64,000 bases of DNA from Serinicoccus sediminis (lineage in GTDB: Bacteria > Actinomycetota > Actinomycetes > Actinomycetales > Dermatophilaceae). Under the pieces are notes generated by a model. The model was not told where the DNA came from. It saw only the letters and a list, made by a program, of their open reading frames with translations, and did not search any database. Below are positions 16,331 through 25,124 of the stretch, one piece after another (the first letter of the stretch is position 1; each line of letters starts with the position of its first letter). The DNA is taken from NCBI RefSeq assembly GCF_004153545.1, contig NZ_SDVA01000002.1, positions 1 to 64,000 of the forward strand, in the 5' to 3' direction. The position numbers and the translations under genes are program-made.

Positions 16331-16894
16331 GTGAGCAATTTCGTGACCGAACGTAGCACGGACCGCCCGGCGGTGACGAGCCCGAGCACCGCATCTGCTG
16401 CCGGGCCGAGCACCGGCGAGGCCGTGGGCACACCCCCCGCTCTCGGCCCGCAGAGCCAGTGGGTCGACGCGTGGCAGCCCGGTCCGGTGCTCGACACCCT
16501 GCGACGCCTGCTCGACAGCGGCCGCCGCGCGACCCCGGCGCTCGCCCGCCGGGCCGGGCTCACGCATACCGAGCTGGCGGTGCTGGAGCACCTCATGGAG
16601 GACCCGGCCGGCCCGAGCGAGCTCGCCCAGCGGCTCGGGGTCACGACCGCCGCCGCGAGCGGCATCGTCGACCGGCTCGTCGCCCGCGGGCACGCGCAAC
16701 GGCAGCCGCACCCGACGGACCGCCGCCGCACCGCCGTCGTGGCCACCCCCAGCGGTCGCGAGGAGCTCATGGGCCACCTCATGCCGATGTTCGCCGAGCT
16801 CGCGCAGGTCGAGGCCTCGCTCACCGAGGCCGAGCGCGAGGTCGTGCTGCGCTTCCTCACCGACGCGGACCGGGCCGTCGGGCGCCTGCTCTGA
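16331..16894 (+). CDS. MarR-family transcriptional regulator
   Basis: This 187-residue DNA-binding protein has a disordered, Ser/Ala/Pro-rich N terminus of about 45 residues, then a winged helix: LTHTELAVLEHLMEDPAGPSELAQRLGVTTAAASGIVDRL contains the recognition helix, and DRRRTAVVATPSGRE is the wing, with the conserved DxRxxxxxLT-like pattern. It probably represses the divergent MMPL exporter and responds to a small ligand. The start is uncertain: GTG at 16331 directly follows the AT-rich element, and GTG at 16343 is also possible, so the transcript may be leaderless. Confidence 0.87.
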   Translation: MSNFVTERSTDRPAVTSPSTASAAGPSTGEAVGTPPALGPQSQWVDAWQPGPVLDTLRRLLDSGRRATPALARRAGLTHTELAVLEHLMEDPAGPSELAQRLGVTTAAASGIVDRLVARGHAQRQPHPTDRRRTAVVATPSGREELMGHLMPMFAELAQVEASLTEAEREVVLRFLTDADRAVGRLL

Positions 16895-16914
16895 CACGCA
16901 CCTAGACTGGGCAG

Positions 16915-17463
16915 ATGAGCCAGCAGGCTGGCGAGCACACGCAGGACGAGCTGCCCGGGCGCCCGGGGGCCGTGGCGATCACCGTCTCCGACCGCAGCTC
17001 CGACGGGCGCCGCGAGGACGAGAGCGGGCGACTCCTGGTCGCCGCGTTGCGCGACCTCGGGTATGCCGTCTCCTCCTCGGTCGTCGTCCCGGACGGCGTC
17101 GAGTCGGTCGCCGGGGCGCTGCGTGACGCCGTCGCCGACGGGGCCCGCCTCGTGGTGACCACCGGTGGCACCGGCATGGGCCCGCGTGACCTCACGCCGG
17201 AGGGGACCCGCCAGGTCATCACCCGGGAGAACCCCGGGATGGCCGAGCTTCTGCGCCGGGAGGGCTCCCGGCAGACCCCCTTCGCGGCGGTGTCCCGCGG
17301 CGTGGTGGGGGTCGTCGACTGGCCGCAGGAGCGCGGTGTCGGCGGCACCCTGGTCATCAACCTGCCCGGTCGCCCCGCGGCCGTCACGGAGGGGATGGAC
17401 ATCATCGGACCGCTGCTGCGGCACGTGCTGTCCCAGGTCAGCGGGGGTGACCACACGTGGTGA
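16915..17463 (+). CDS. moaB: MoaB/Mog-type molybdopterin adenylyltransferase
   Basis: This 182-residue cytoplasmic protein of the MoaB/MogA family adenylates molybdopterin before molybdenum insertion. The conserved nucleotide/molybdopterin loop is VVTTGGTGMGPRDLTPE (residues about 80-96). AVSRGVVGVV follows, then NLPGRPAAVTEGM, the signature NLPGxP motif. It starts a two-gene unit with moaA, whose GTG overlaps the end of this gene. I cannot tell a MogA-like from a MoaB-like role by sequence alone. Confidence 0.92.
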   Translation: MSQQAGEHTQDELPGRPGAVAITVSDRSSDGRREDESGRLLVAALRDLGYAVSSSVVVPDGVESVAGALRDAVADGARLVVTTGGTGMGPRDLTPEGTRQVITRENPGMAELLRREGSRQTPFAAVSRGVVGVVDWPQERGVGGTLVINLPGRPAAVTEGMDIIGPLLRHVLSQVSGGDHTW

Positions 17464-18488
17464 CCCGTGAGCCCCTGGTCGACGGCTACGGCCGGGTGCA
17501 CCGCGACCTGCGCATCTCGGTGACCGACCGCTGCTCGCTGCGCTGCACCTACTGCATGCCCGAGGACGGCGTGCCCTGGCTGCCCCGGGCGACGATGCTC
17601 ACCACCGAGGAGGTCGTGCGCCTCGCCGGCGTCGCGGTCTCCATGGGCATCGAGGAGGTCCGGCTCACCGGCGGGGAGCCGCTGCTGCGCCGCGACCTCG
17701 TCGACGTCGTCGCCGGCATCTCCGCGCTGGACCCGGCGCCCGAGGTGTCCATGACGACCAACGCCATCGGCCTCGCCAAGAACGCCGCAGCTCTGCGCGA
17801 GGCCGGCCTAACCCGGGTCAACGTCAGCCTCGACACCCTGCGCCGTGACGTCTTCATCGCGCTCGCCAAGCGGGACCGCCTCGCCGACACCCTCGCCGGC
17901 ATCCACGCGGCCGCCGAGGCCGGGCTCGTCCCGGTGAAGATCAACACCGTCCTCATGCGCGGGATCAACGACGCCGACGAGGACGTCGTGGCGCTCCTGA
18001 CCTTCGCCCTGGAGCACGCCTACGAGCTGCGCTTCATCGAGCAGATGCCGCTGGACGCCCAGCACGGCTGGGACCGCTCGCAGATGATCAGCGGCGCGGA
18101 GATCCTCGCGAAGCTGCGCACCGGCTACGACCTCACCCCGCAACCGGACGAGTCGAGGGGCAGCGCACCGGCCGAGCTCTTCGACGTGCGGCCGTGGGGG
18201 GCCGGCCCCGAGGTCGAGCCGCTGGGCACGGTCGGCGCCATCGCCTCGGTGACCATGCCCTTCTGCGGCAGCTGCGACCGGGTGCGGCTCACCGCCGACG
18301 GCATGATCCGCAACTGCCTCTTCGCCGCCGGGGAGACCGACCTGCGCACCCCCCTGCGCGCCGGCGCCTCGGACGACGACCTCGCGGCGCTGCTGCGGGC
18401 CTCGATCACCGCCAAGCTGCCCGGGCACGGCATCAACCAGCCCGACTTCCTGCAGCCGCCCCGGCCGATGAGCGCCATCGGCGGCTGA
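17457..18488 (+). CDS. moaA: GTP 3',8-cyclase MoaA
   Basis: This 343-residue radical-SAM enzyme makes (with MoaC) cyclic pyranopterin monophosphate from GTP, the first step of molybdenum cofactor synthesis. The N-terminal SAM cluster motif is CSLRCTYC. The C-terminal second 4Fe-4S cluster uses CGSCDRVRLTADGMIRNC. The protein ends in the conserved GG tail, which is needed for activity in MoaA. GTG at 17457 or 17460 overlaps the moaB end. No moaC is present in the window. Confidence 0.95.
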   Translation: MVTREPLVDGYGRVHRDLRISVTDRCSLRCTYCMPEDGVPWLPRATMLTTEEVVRLAGVAVSMGIEEVRLTGGEPLLRRDLVDVVAGISALDPAPEVSMTTNAIGLAKNAAALREAGLTRVNVSLDTLRRDVFIALAKRDRLADTLAGIHAAAEAGLVPVKINTVLMRGINDADEDVVALLTFALEHAYELRFIEQMPLDAQHGWDRSQMISGAEILAKLRTGYDLTPQPDESRGSAPAELFDVRPWGAGPEVEPLGTVGAIASVTMPFCGSCDRVRLTADGMIRNCLFAAGETDLRTPLRAGASDDDLAALLRASITAKLPGHGINQPDFLQPPRPMSAIGG

Positions 18489-18542
18489 GCACCTCTACGT
18501 CCGGGCGGGACCGAGGACACCACGCCACCGTGGCCGGCCGGG

Positions 18543-20348
18543 TCAGACCGCCGCGCCGACCGGCTCCTTCTCGCCGCCCTCGCCCCCGTCGCCACCGCTG
18601 CCGGCGTCGGCCCGGGCCTTCTCGTGCGCCCGCCGGTCGAGCGTCTTGCCCCGCCGCAGCTCCCAGTAGGCGGCCACGAAGTAGACCACCGTGCCGGTGA
18701 TGGCGATGGTGTAGAACGTGTTGCGCTGCGTCAGGTAGGTGTAGATGTCCGGGCTGGCGAGGAAGACCACCAGGGCGTCGACGAGGATGACGGCGAGCGC
18801 GAGCATCCAGACCCCCCGCAGCACCCGGGTCAGCGTGGACGTGTCCTTGACGTGCCCCGGCAGGGACGTGGCCAGCTCGCGCTTGAACGCCTGGGCCCGT
18901 TCGAGGAACAGCTCGTTGTCCCTCACCTCGTCCGTGTAGTCGTCGGCTGCCCCGGCCCGTCGGGCCAGGGCGACGTAGAGCAGGCTGGCGACGATCCACG
19001 CGGGCACGAAGGCGAAGTAGGGCGAGATGATCTGGGTGATGTTGAGCACGGCCCCCAGGCCGAAGGCGGTGGCCCAGGCGATGATGGCGGGCACGTTGGT
19101 GACCCCCTTGAAGCGTGCCCAGTACTCCGTGAGGCCGAAGCGCGGGAACAGCTTGTGCTCGGCATACACGATGCCGCCGACCGGCGCCAGGAGGACCCCG
19201 GCCCAGGTGACCAGCGGCGCGTAGTTGCGGTAGACGAACGGGAAGCACGCGACGACCACGACGATGACGCCCACGATGAGGGTCGCCCGCCCGCGCGACA
19301 TCGACGGGAAGACACCCTGGGTGGCCAGCCCCGCGCGGTAGAGGTTGGCGTTGGCGGTCGTCCAGCCCGCGACGACGACGGTGACGTAGCCGGCCCAGCC
19401 CAGCGCCACCCAGGAGACGTCACCCGGGGACAGCACGGTGATGCTCGTCAGCGTGAGCGCGGCGGTGGCGGCGCCCATGAGGCCGGCGGAGAACCAGGCG
19501 ACGTAGTGTCCGAAGAGCATGCCGGTCGAGGTCATCAGCCCGTGCCACCCCTTCCGGGCGTAGCGCAGCAGCGCCATGTCGATCATGCCCGCGTGCGCGA
19601 AGCTGTTGGCCGCCCAGGCTAGGCCGGCCACCTCGATCATCCCGATGCCGGGCTCCCCCTCCGGCGTGACGCCGGTGAAGACCGTCGCCCCGGCGATGTC
19701 GACGAACTCGCCGAAGCTGCCGATCGTGGTCACCCCGGTGACGGACTCGGCGACGGCCGGCAGCAGCACGAGGCCACCGACGGTGAACATCGTCGCGAGC
19801 CAGGGCCCGCAGATGGTCGCGAACTCCGCGAGCGCGTTGAACCCGAAGACCGCGACGAGCACGGCGACGATGCTGAAGGCCACGACGAGGATGACGAATC
19901 CGAGGTGGGTGGGGTATGCCTCCGCCTGCGTCGGGATGCCGATCACCCGTTGGACCGCGGTCGCCGACACGGTGAGCATGGCGGCCGAGATCACGGCGAA
20001 GACGATGGCGTTGGCCAGGTTGTAGATCCGCGATATGGCGCCTCCCCCGAACCTCAGGAGGTAGGTGTAGACGCTCAGCCCGACCTCCCGTGCGACCGGG
20101 GTGGTGATGAGCCAGAAGGTGAGGACGGCCAGGGCGTTGCCGATGAGCAGGCCGATGAGGACGTCCCAGATCCCGGCGCCGAGGATGACGAAGGTGGCGC
20201 CGAAGACGAACTCGGTGCCGGCGACGTTCTCGGCGGCGTAGAGACCGGCGAAGTGCTTGGCCCCGTGCTTCTCGTGCTCGCCGACGGGCAGCAGCTCGGG
20301 GTCGGTGTTGGCGATCTGGCGGTCGATCTGCTCGGTGGTCCGTGCCAT
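18543..20348 (-). CDS. NCS1-family nucleobase permease
   Basis: This 601-residue membrane protein has twelve or so helices and resembles the purine-cytosine permease (NCS1) family: the N-terminal NVAGTEFVFGATFVILGAGIWD and AGWTTANANLYRAGLATQG fit the substrate-binding helices 1 and 8. It is longer than usual, with a charged ~60-residue cytoplasmic tail ending in a Gly/Asp/Glu-rich stretch. It lies five bases after the stop of an orphan solute-binding lipoprotein and is probably co-transcribed with it. A nucleobase or related heterocycle is the likely cargo. Its place among molybdenum-cofactor genes hints at purine use through a molybdoenzyme, but that is speculation. Confidence 0.82.
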   Translation of the reverse strand: MARTTEQIDRQIANTDPELLPVGEHEKHGAKHFAGLYAAENVAGTEFVFGATFVILGAGIWDVLIGLLIGNALAVLTFWLITTPVAREVGLSVYTYLLRFGGGAISRIYNLANAIVFAVISAAMLTVSATAVQRVIGIPTQAEAYPTHLGFVILVVAFSIVAVLVAVFGFNALAEFATICGPWLATMFTVGGLVLLPAVAESVTGVTTIGSFGEFVDIAGATVFTGVTPEGEPGIGMIEVAGLAWAANSFAHAGMIDMALLRYARKGWHGLMTSTGMLFGHYVAWFSAGLMGAATAALTLTSITVLSPGDVSWVALGWAGYVTVVVAGWTTANANLYRAGLATQGVFPSMSRGRATLIVGVIVVVVACFPFVYRNYAPLVTWAGVLLAPVGGIVYAEHKLFPRFGLTEYWARFKGVTNVPAIIAWATAFGLGAVLNITQIISPYFAFVPAWIVASLLYVALARRAGAADDYTDEVRDNELFLERAQAFKRELATSLPGHVKDTSTLTRVLRGVWMLALAVILVDALVVFLASPDIYTYLTQRNTFYTIAITGTVVYFVAAYWELRRGKTLDRRAHEKARADAGSGGDGGEGGEKEPVGAAV

Positions 20349-20353
20349 CGTCG

Positions 20354-21769
20354 TCAGTCCTCGGTGCTCTCGGAGTCGGCCGCGGCGTCTTCCTGGTCGG
20401 CGAGCAGTCGGGTCTGCTCGATGGTCTGGTCGGCGACCCACTGGCTGCGCTCCAGCGCCTCCTCCAGGTCGAGGTCACCGGTGATGGCCTGGGTCAGCTG
20501 CTGGCCGACGGCGTTGCCCAGGCTCTGGAAGGCCGGCACGTCGACGTACTGCATGCCGACGTAGGGCACCGGCTGGGTGCTCGGCTCCGCGATGTCGGAG
20601 CTGCGGATCGCCTCCAGGGTCAGCTCGGCGTAGGGCTCGGCCGCCTCCAGGTAGTCGGGGTTGTCGTAGAGGTCGACCCGGCTCCCCGGCGGGACCGCCG
20701 CCCAGCCCCGGTCCTGCGCGACGAGCGCGGCATACTCGCTCGACGTCGCCCAGGTGACGAACTCGCGCGCGAGCTCGGGGTTGTCCGAGGACGCGGGGAT
20801 CGCCAGCGCCCACGACCACAGCCAGTTGCTCGGACGACCCTCGTCCGTGCCGGGCGCCCGGGCGAAGCCGACGTCCTCGGCGACGGACGAGGCGTCGGGG
20901 TCGGTCACGAATCCCGCGGCCGAGGTGGCGTCGACCCAGATCGCGCACTCACCCTCCTGGAACAGCGCGAGGTTCTCGGCGTAGCCGGCCTCGGCGACGC
21001 CGTCCGGGGCCAGCGCCGCGAGCGCGAGGTAGGTCTCGGCGGCCGAGCGCCACTGCTCGCTGTCGAGCTGTGCACGCCAGTCCTCGTCGAACCAGCGGGC
21101 GCCGTAGGAGTGGGCCATGGAGGTGAGGACGGCGCCGTTCTCACCCCATCCGGCCTTGCCGCGGATGCAGGCCCCGGCGGTGCCGGTCTGCTCCTCGACG
21201 GCGGTCGCGGCGGACACGACGTCGTCCCACGTGGGCTCGTCGGGCAGCTCGACGCCGGCCTCCTCGAGCAGGTCGGTGCGGTACATCGTCATGCTGGACT
21301 CGCCGTAGAACGGCGCCGCCTGCACGGCTCCGTCCGCGCTGAGCGCCTCGCGCACCTCGGGGACGAAGGCGTCGGGGTCGAACCCCTCCGGCATGTCCGT
21401 CAGCGGGGTCAGCAGCTCCTCACCGGCCCAGACCTGCGCCTCGTAGGTCCCCACCGAGGCGACGTCGAAACGGCCAGCCCCCGTCCCGACGTCGGTCGAG
21501 ACCGTCTCGCGCAGCTCGTTCTCGCTCTCGCGGACCCACTCGATCTCGATGCCGGGGTGCTCGTCGAGGAAGGCCGTGCTGAGCTCCTGCAGCACGTCGA
21601 AGTCGCCGTTGTCGACGACGGCGACGGTGAGGGTGTCGGGGCCGGTGTCCTCCTCGCCGCTGCACCCGGCCAGCACCAGCAGCGTCAGCACGCCGACCAG
21701 GCCACCGGTCCGCCGCGCCGGACGCGGGAGGGCTCGCCGCCGAGCGGGTGAGGTCGGCCGTGGTCGCAT
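20354..21769 (-). CDS. Orphan ABC solute-binding lipoprotein
   Basis: This 471-residue exported lipoprotein (arginine-rich start, hydrophobic core, lipobox LAGC near residue 36) has the family 1 solute-binding fold: TLTVAVVDNGDFDVLQELSTAF, then PGIEIEWVRESENELRETV and GAGRFDVASVGTYEAQVWA. These resemble binding proteins for polyols and sugars (sorbitol/mannitol type). No ABC permease is encoded nearby; the downstream partner is an NCS1 permease. It may serve a permease encoded elsewhere or feed ligand to the NCS1 protein. A TTGACA box lies about 160 bases upstream. Confidence 0.85.
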   Translation of the reverse strand: MRPRPTSPARRRALPRPARRTGGLVGVLTLLVLAGCSGEEDTGPDTLTVAVVDNGDFDVLQELSTAFLDEHPGIEIEWVRESENELRETVSTDVGTGAGRFDVASVGTYEAQVWAGEELLTPLTDMPEGFDPDAFVPEVREALSADGAVQAAPFYGESSMTMYRTDLLEEAGVELPDEPTWDDVVSAATAVEEQTGTAGACIRGKAGWGENGAVLTSMAHSYGARWFDEDWRAQLDSEQWRSAAETYLALAALAPDGVAEAGYAENLALFQEGECAIWVDATSAAGFVTDPDASSVAEDVGFARAPGTDEGRPSNWLWSWALAIPASSDNPELAREFVTWATSSEYAALVAQDRGWAAVPPGSRVDLYDNPDYLEAAEPYAELTLEAIRSSDIAEPSTQPVPYVGMQYVDVPAFQSLGNAVGQQLTQAITGDLDLEEALERSQWVADQTIEQTRLLADQEDAAADSESTED

Positions 21770-21879
21770 GTGTCGACTCCTTCGTCAAGGACACCCGCAC
21801 CGGCGGGAACGGATGACCGGCACCCCGGGCCTGGGTACCTACACCCCGCCCCGAGCTGACGGCACCAGCGCTCAGACGA

Positions 21880-21893
21880 GCATCATGCGATGC
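21880..21893. promoter_or_regulatory. Dyad upstream of the orphan binding-protein operon
   Basis: GCATCATGCGATGC has perfect GCATC/GATGC arms around a four-base centre. It lies about 110 bases before the lipoprotein start, inside the 219-base gap to moaD, which otherwise shows only a TTGACA (minus strand). It may be an operator. No adjacent regulator gene was found. Confidence 0.3.
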
Positions 21894-21988
21894 ACAGATG
21901 AGACTGAGTCCAGCCAACGCCATAGGGCTGGGCGTGTCAACAGGGGGCGGATCGCGCCCGTGCGGCGACCGCGGTGGGGTGTGCGGGC

Positions 21989-22228
21989 TCAGCCACCGGC
22001 GAAGGGCGGCAGCACGTCGAGCACGTCGTCGTGGCCCAGGGGCAGGGCCGGGTCGGAGACGTACTGCCCGTCGTGCAGCACGGTGCTCAGCCCGAGGACC
22101 CGGGCCAGCTCGGCACCGTGGCGCTCGCGGAGCTCGGCGAGCAACGAGCCGAGGTCGTCGGCATCCACGCGCTCGCTCTCGGTGCCGGCGGCCTCGGCGG
22201 CCGCGGCGAAGAACCTCACCGTCGCCAT
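21989..22228 (-). CDS. moaD: MoaD, molybdopterin synthase sulfur carrier
   Basis: This 79-residue ubiquitin-like protein carries sulfur as a C-terminal thiocarboxylate for molybdopterin synthase. It starts ATVRFFAAAAEAAG and ends PPFAGG, the essential GG tail that MoeZ/MoeB adenylates. It lies downstream of mobA and moeZ on the same strand, which fits one sulfur-transfer operon. The catalytic partner moaE is not in the window. Confidence 0.93.
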   Translation of the reverse strand: MATVRFFAAAAEAAGTESERVDADDLGSLLAELRERHGAELARVLGLSTVLHDGQYVSDPALPLGHDDVLDVLPPFAGG

Positions 22229-22293
22229 GCCGCCAGTGTCGCAGACGGTCCTGCGGCAACGGTCGCGCGGATCCCCGTCGGGCTGACCGGGCG

Positions 22294-22878
22294 CTACTCC
22301 CAGCGTCGGAGGTCCTCCCGCGTGTCGATGTCACCCAGACGACCCGGGTCGACCTCGACCTCGCCCCACCGCAGGTCGGCGACCAGGGAGCGCACGGACG
22401 CGTGCCGTGGCGCTCCGAGGCGGCGCAGGGCGGCCTCGAGCGAGGCGCGCCGGTAGACCGCCAGCAACCACTGGCGGCGCCCGGTGCCGTCGGACGGGCA
22501 CAGGGCGTCGACGCCACGGCCCACCCCGGGCAGCTCGGCCCTCAGCCGGGCGAGGACACCGGCGGCGTGTGGCTGGTCGACCGCGCAGACCGCGACCCAG
22601 GCCGTCTGACGGCGGGCCGGACCGATGAGCGCCGTGAGCCCGGCGGCGATCCCGGCCACCGGGCCGCCGCCGGGAGGGTCCTCCAGGGTGCGCCCGACAC
22701 CCTCCGGGACGGGGGTGTCGCCGACCACGACGACCCGGCCGCCGAGGTCCACGTCGAGCACGCGGTCCAGCAGGCTCCGGCCCCCGACGACGAGGGCCGC
22801 CTTGTCGGCACCGCCGAGGCGGTCTCCCCGGCCCCCGGCGAGGACCAGCAGGTCGACGGCCGGCAGACGGGGAGCCAT
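22294..22878 (-). CDS. mobA: MobA-like molybdenum cofactor guanylyltransferase
   Basis: This 194-residue nucleotidyltransferase attaches GMP to molybdenum cofactor to make the guanine dinucleotide form used by DMSO-reductase family enzymes such as the formate dehydrogenase encoded here. The N-terminal GTP loop is VLAGGRGDRLGGADKA, and the catalytic-site acidic pair is in AVDQPH. The ATG at 22878 overlaps the moeZ stop (ATGA), so the two are translationally coupled; the open frame extends 13 codons further upstream but inside moeZ. Confidence 0.88.
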   Translation of the reverse strand: MAPRLPAVDLLVLAGGRGDRLGGADKAALVVGGRSLLDRVLDVDLGGRVVVVGDTPVPEGVGRTLEDPPGGGPVAGIAAGLTALIGPARRQTAWVAVCAVDQPHAAGVLARLRAELPGVGRGVDALCPSDGTGRRQWLLAVYRRASLEAALRRLGAPRHASVRSLVADLRWGEVEVDPGRLGDIDTREDLRRWE

Positions 22879-24107
22879 CAGTAGCTCGGCAGGCTCGGGT
22901 CGACCTGCTCGATCCACCCCAGGATCCCGCCGGTCATGACGGCCACGTCCGCGTGCCCGAGACGGACCAGGTGGGCGGCCGCCCGCTGGGCCCGCGGCCC
23001 CGCCTTGCAGTACACGACGACCGGCCCCGGCGGCAGGTGGTGGTCGAGGTCCTCCCAGCTGAGGACCTCGCCGACCGGGACGAGCAGGGCGCCGGGGACG
23101 GTGCCCAGCTCGTGCTCCGCCGGCTCGCGCACGTCCAGCACCACGGGTGCCACCGCACGGCCGTCACCCGTCGGGCACGAGCCGATGACGCCGGGGGCGG
23201 TGGGGGGCTCGCCGCCCGGCGCTGCTGGCGGCGCGACCGCGACGTCGGGCGCGCCGAGCATCGCAGCGACCTCCCGCGGGCCGACCTCGGGCAGCGGCAC
23301 GACCGGCCGCAGCTGCTCGCGCTGCTCCGGCTGCACCACGGCACCGACCGGGCGCAACGGCACCTCCCGGGTGCGCTGTGTGAGCGCGTCGACCAGCAGC
23401 ACCCGCCCGACCAGCGGCTCCCCGAAGCCGCAGACGAGCTTGACCACCTCCGCGGCCATGATCGAGCCGACCTGACCGACGAGCGCCCCCAGCACCCCCG
23501 CCTCGGAGCAGCTCGGGACGTCCTCCGCGCGGGGCGGGACCGGGAAGAGGTCTCGGAGCGACACGGCGTCCTCCACGCCGGGCACGAAGGTCGAGAGCTG
23601 GGCGTCGAAGCGCAGCACGGCCGCCCACACCAGCGGCAGCCCGAGCGCGACGCAGGCGTCGGACACGGCATACCGGGTGGGGAAGTTGTCGGCCCCGTCG
23701 AGCACCACGTCGTGCCCCCGCAGCAGCTCCTCCGCGTTGGCCGCCTCGATGCGGGTATGCCGCACCTCGACCTCCACGTCGGGGTTGAGACCGCGCACGA
23801 AGGCCGCGGCGGAGGCCCCCTTGGGGGTGCCCACGGACTCGGCGCGGTGGATGACCTGCCGCTGCAGGTTGGTGACGTCGACGTCGTCGTCGTCGATGAC
23901 GGTCAGGTGACCGACGCCGGCGGCGGCCAGGTAGGCCAGGACCGGGCTGCCGAGGCCGCCCGCCCCGACGACGGCCACCCGGGCGGCCAGCAGCCGCCGC
24001 TGCGCGGCCATGCCCAGACCCGGCACCAGCAGGTGCCGCGAGTACCGCGAGACCTGCTCGGGCGTGAGCGGGGGGCCGGGCTCGACCAGCGGCGGCAGCG
24101 GGGTCAT
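22878..24107 (-). CDS. moeZ: MoeZ-type adenylyltransferase/sulfurtransferase (MoeB-rhodanese fusion)
   Basis: This 409-residue enzyme activates the C terminus of MoaD-like proteins with ATP and then transfers sulfur. The N-terminal E1-like domain (to about residue 260) has the ATP loop VVGAGGLGSPVLAYL and DNFPTRYAVSD. The C-terminal rhodanese domain has the active-site loop VVYCKAGPRAQ with catalytic cysteine. The zinc CxxC pairs of E. coli MoeB are absent, as in the mycobacterial MoeZ type. The ATG at 24107 is preferred over the codon at 24122. It heads the moeZ-mobA-moaD set. Confidence 0.92.
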   Translation of the reverse strand: MTPLPPLVEPGPPLTPEQVSRYSRHLLVPGLGMAAQRRLLAARVAVVGAGGLGSPVLAYLAAAGVGHLTVIDDDDVDVTNLQRQVIHRAESVGTPKGASAAAFVRGLNPDVEVEVRHTRIEAANAEELLRGHDVVLDGADNFPTRYAVSDACVALGLPLVWAAVLRFDAQLSTFVPGVEDAVSLRDLFPVPPRAEDVPSCSEAGVLGALVGQVGSIMAAEVVKLVCGFGEPLVGRVLLVDALTQRTREVPLRPVGAVVQPEQREQLRPVVPLPEVGPREVAAMLGAPDVAVAPPAAPGGEPPTAPGVIGSCPTGDGRAVAPVVLDVREPAEHELGTVPGALLVPVGEVLSWEDLDHHLPPGPVVVYCKAGPRAQRAAAHLVRLGHADVAVMTGGILGWIEQVDPSLPSY

Positions 24108-24138
24108 GCACCCAGTGTGCACGGCCGGGCCGGGGAGC

Positions 24139-25005
24139 TCAGCGCCGCGCCGGGACGGGGATGCGTCCGGAGGCGTCGCGCTTCACCACGCCCTCGGCGA
24201 CCAACCGGGTGAGCCACGGGTGGTCCGGCTCCGAGCCCCACCGCTCCCGCCAGACCACGGCGTGGGCGCGGGCGTACTTCGCCTCCTGCTCGGGGGTCAG
24301 CGGCTCGGTGGGCTGCCGGTACGCCTCCGCGCCACCCACCCAGACCAGCGACCCACCCGCGCGGTCCACGACCCGGGCGAAGTCGTAGGCCTCCAGACCG
24401 GGCCCGACGTAGTCGGCGCAGAACCCACCCACCTCGCGGAAGTCCTCGGCGGTCAGGGCGAAGCAGGTGGGCGCGAAGAGGTGCAGCCTGTCGGTGACCC
24501 GGGTCTCGCCGGGCGCCAGGGCGGGGGCGCCGGGCGCGCGCAGGCTCAGCTCGTGCATCTGGCGCAGGGGGTAGCCCCGCGCCGGGTCCTCCAGCGCCGG
24601 CAGCCGCAGGACCGGGGCGCTCCACAGCACCGGGCCGGAAGGGCTGCCCGACTGCTGCTGATCGGTGATGGCGGCGACGAACCGCTCCAGGGTGCGCGGG
24701 CCGGGGATGACGGCCGCGTCGACGAAGACGAGGACGTCGGCCCCCTCCGCCATGGCGAGCTCCGCGGCCCGGTTGCGGGCGGCGGCGTAGGGCAGGGCGC
24801 GCCGGTCGGTGGCGACGGGCTTCACGATCGTCGTCCACCGGTCGGTGCCGAGCGGCAGGCGGCCCCGCGTGAGGTCGCGGTCGCCCATGGACATGACGAC
24901 GTGCACGGCGGGGGGCGCCGAGCCCACGGACAGGCCGTCCACCTGGGCCAACAGGTGCTCATGATGCCCGCGCGTCATGGTCAGAACAGCAGGAGTCACG
25001 GGCAC
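24139..25005 (-). CDS. Family 2 glycosyltransferase
   Basis: This 288-residue enzyme has the GT-A fold of family 2 transferases. ALPYAAARNRAAELAMAEGADVLVFVDAAVIP contains the donor-binding region, with FVDAAV at the DxD position (only one aspartate, which is unusual). GGFCADYVGPGLEAYDFARVV fits the acceptor-side ED-like motif of the galactosyltransferase C-terminal type. No membrane helix is seen. The substrate is unknown. A consensus promoter ends a few bases before the GTG at 25005, so the mRNA is probably leaderless. Confidence 0.78.
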   Translation of the reverse strand: MPVTPAVLTMTRGHHEHLLAQVDGLSVGSAPPAVHVVMSMGDRDLTRGRLPLGTDRWTTIVKPVATDRRALPYAAARNRAAELAMAEGADVLVFVDAAVIPGPRTLERFVAAITDQQQSGSPSGPVLWSAPVLRLPALEDPARGYPLRQMHELSLRAPGAPALAPGETRVTDRLHLFAPTCFALTAEDFREVGGFCADYVGPGLEAYDFARVVDRAGGSLVWVGGAEAYRQPTEPLTPEQEAKYARAHAVVWRERWGSEPDHPWLTRLVAEGVVKRDASGRIPVPARR

Positions 25006-25011
25006 GGGGGG

Positions 25012-25039
25012 AGTATAGGCAGCCCTCCTCCGACGTCAA
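25012..25039 (-). promoter_or_regulatory. Consensus promoter of the glycosyltransferase gene
   Basis: On the minus strand, TTGACG (25039-25034) and TATACT (25017-25012) are separated by 16 bases. The -10 box ends seven bases before the GTG start codon, so transcription should begin at or next to the first codon. No ribosome site fits in between, which supports a leaderless transcript. Confidence 0.65.
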
Positions 25040-25067
25040 TACCCCCGAAAGGGTGTACCCGCACGTC

Positions 25068-25083
25068 AACTGCTGCGGCAGTT
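25068..25083. promoter_or_regulatory. Dyad before the orphan response regulator
   Basis: AACTGCTGCGGCAGTT has perfect six-base arms (AACTGC/GCAGTT) around TGCG. It lies 42 bases before the LuxR-type regulator start and 29 bases beyond the divergent glycosyltransferase -35 box. It is a plausible self-regulation site or a transcript hairpin. Confidence 0.4.
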
Positions 25084-25124
25084 CGCCGTGCCAGGCCCCC
25101 CGTGCCAGGCGTATCGTGCTGCGC

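Noticed and set aside
21770-21988. Molybdenum-cofactor or other riboswitch in the gap before moaD
   Set aside because: The gap is on the downstream side of moaD and upstream of the lipoprotein. I see a TTGACA and one short dyad but no riboswitch-type conserved core.
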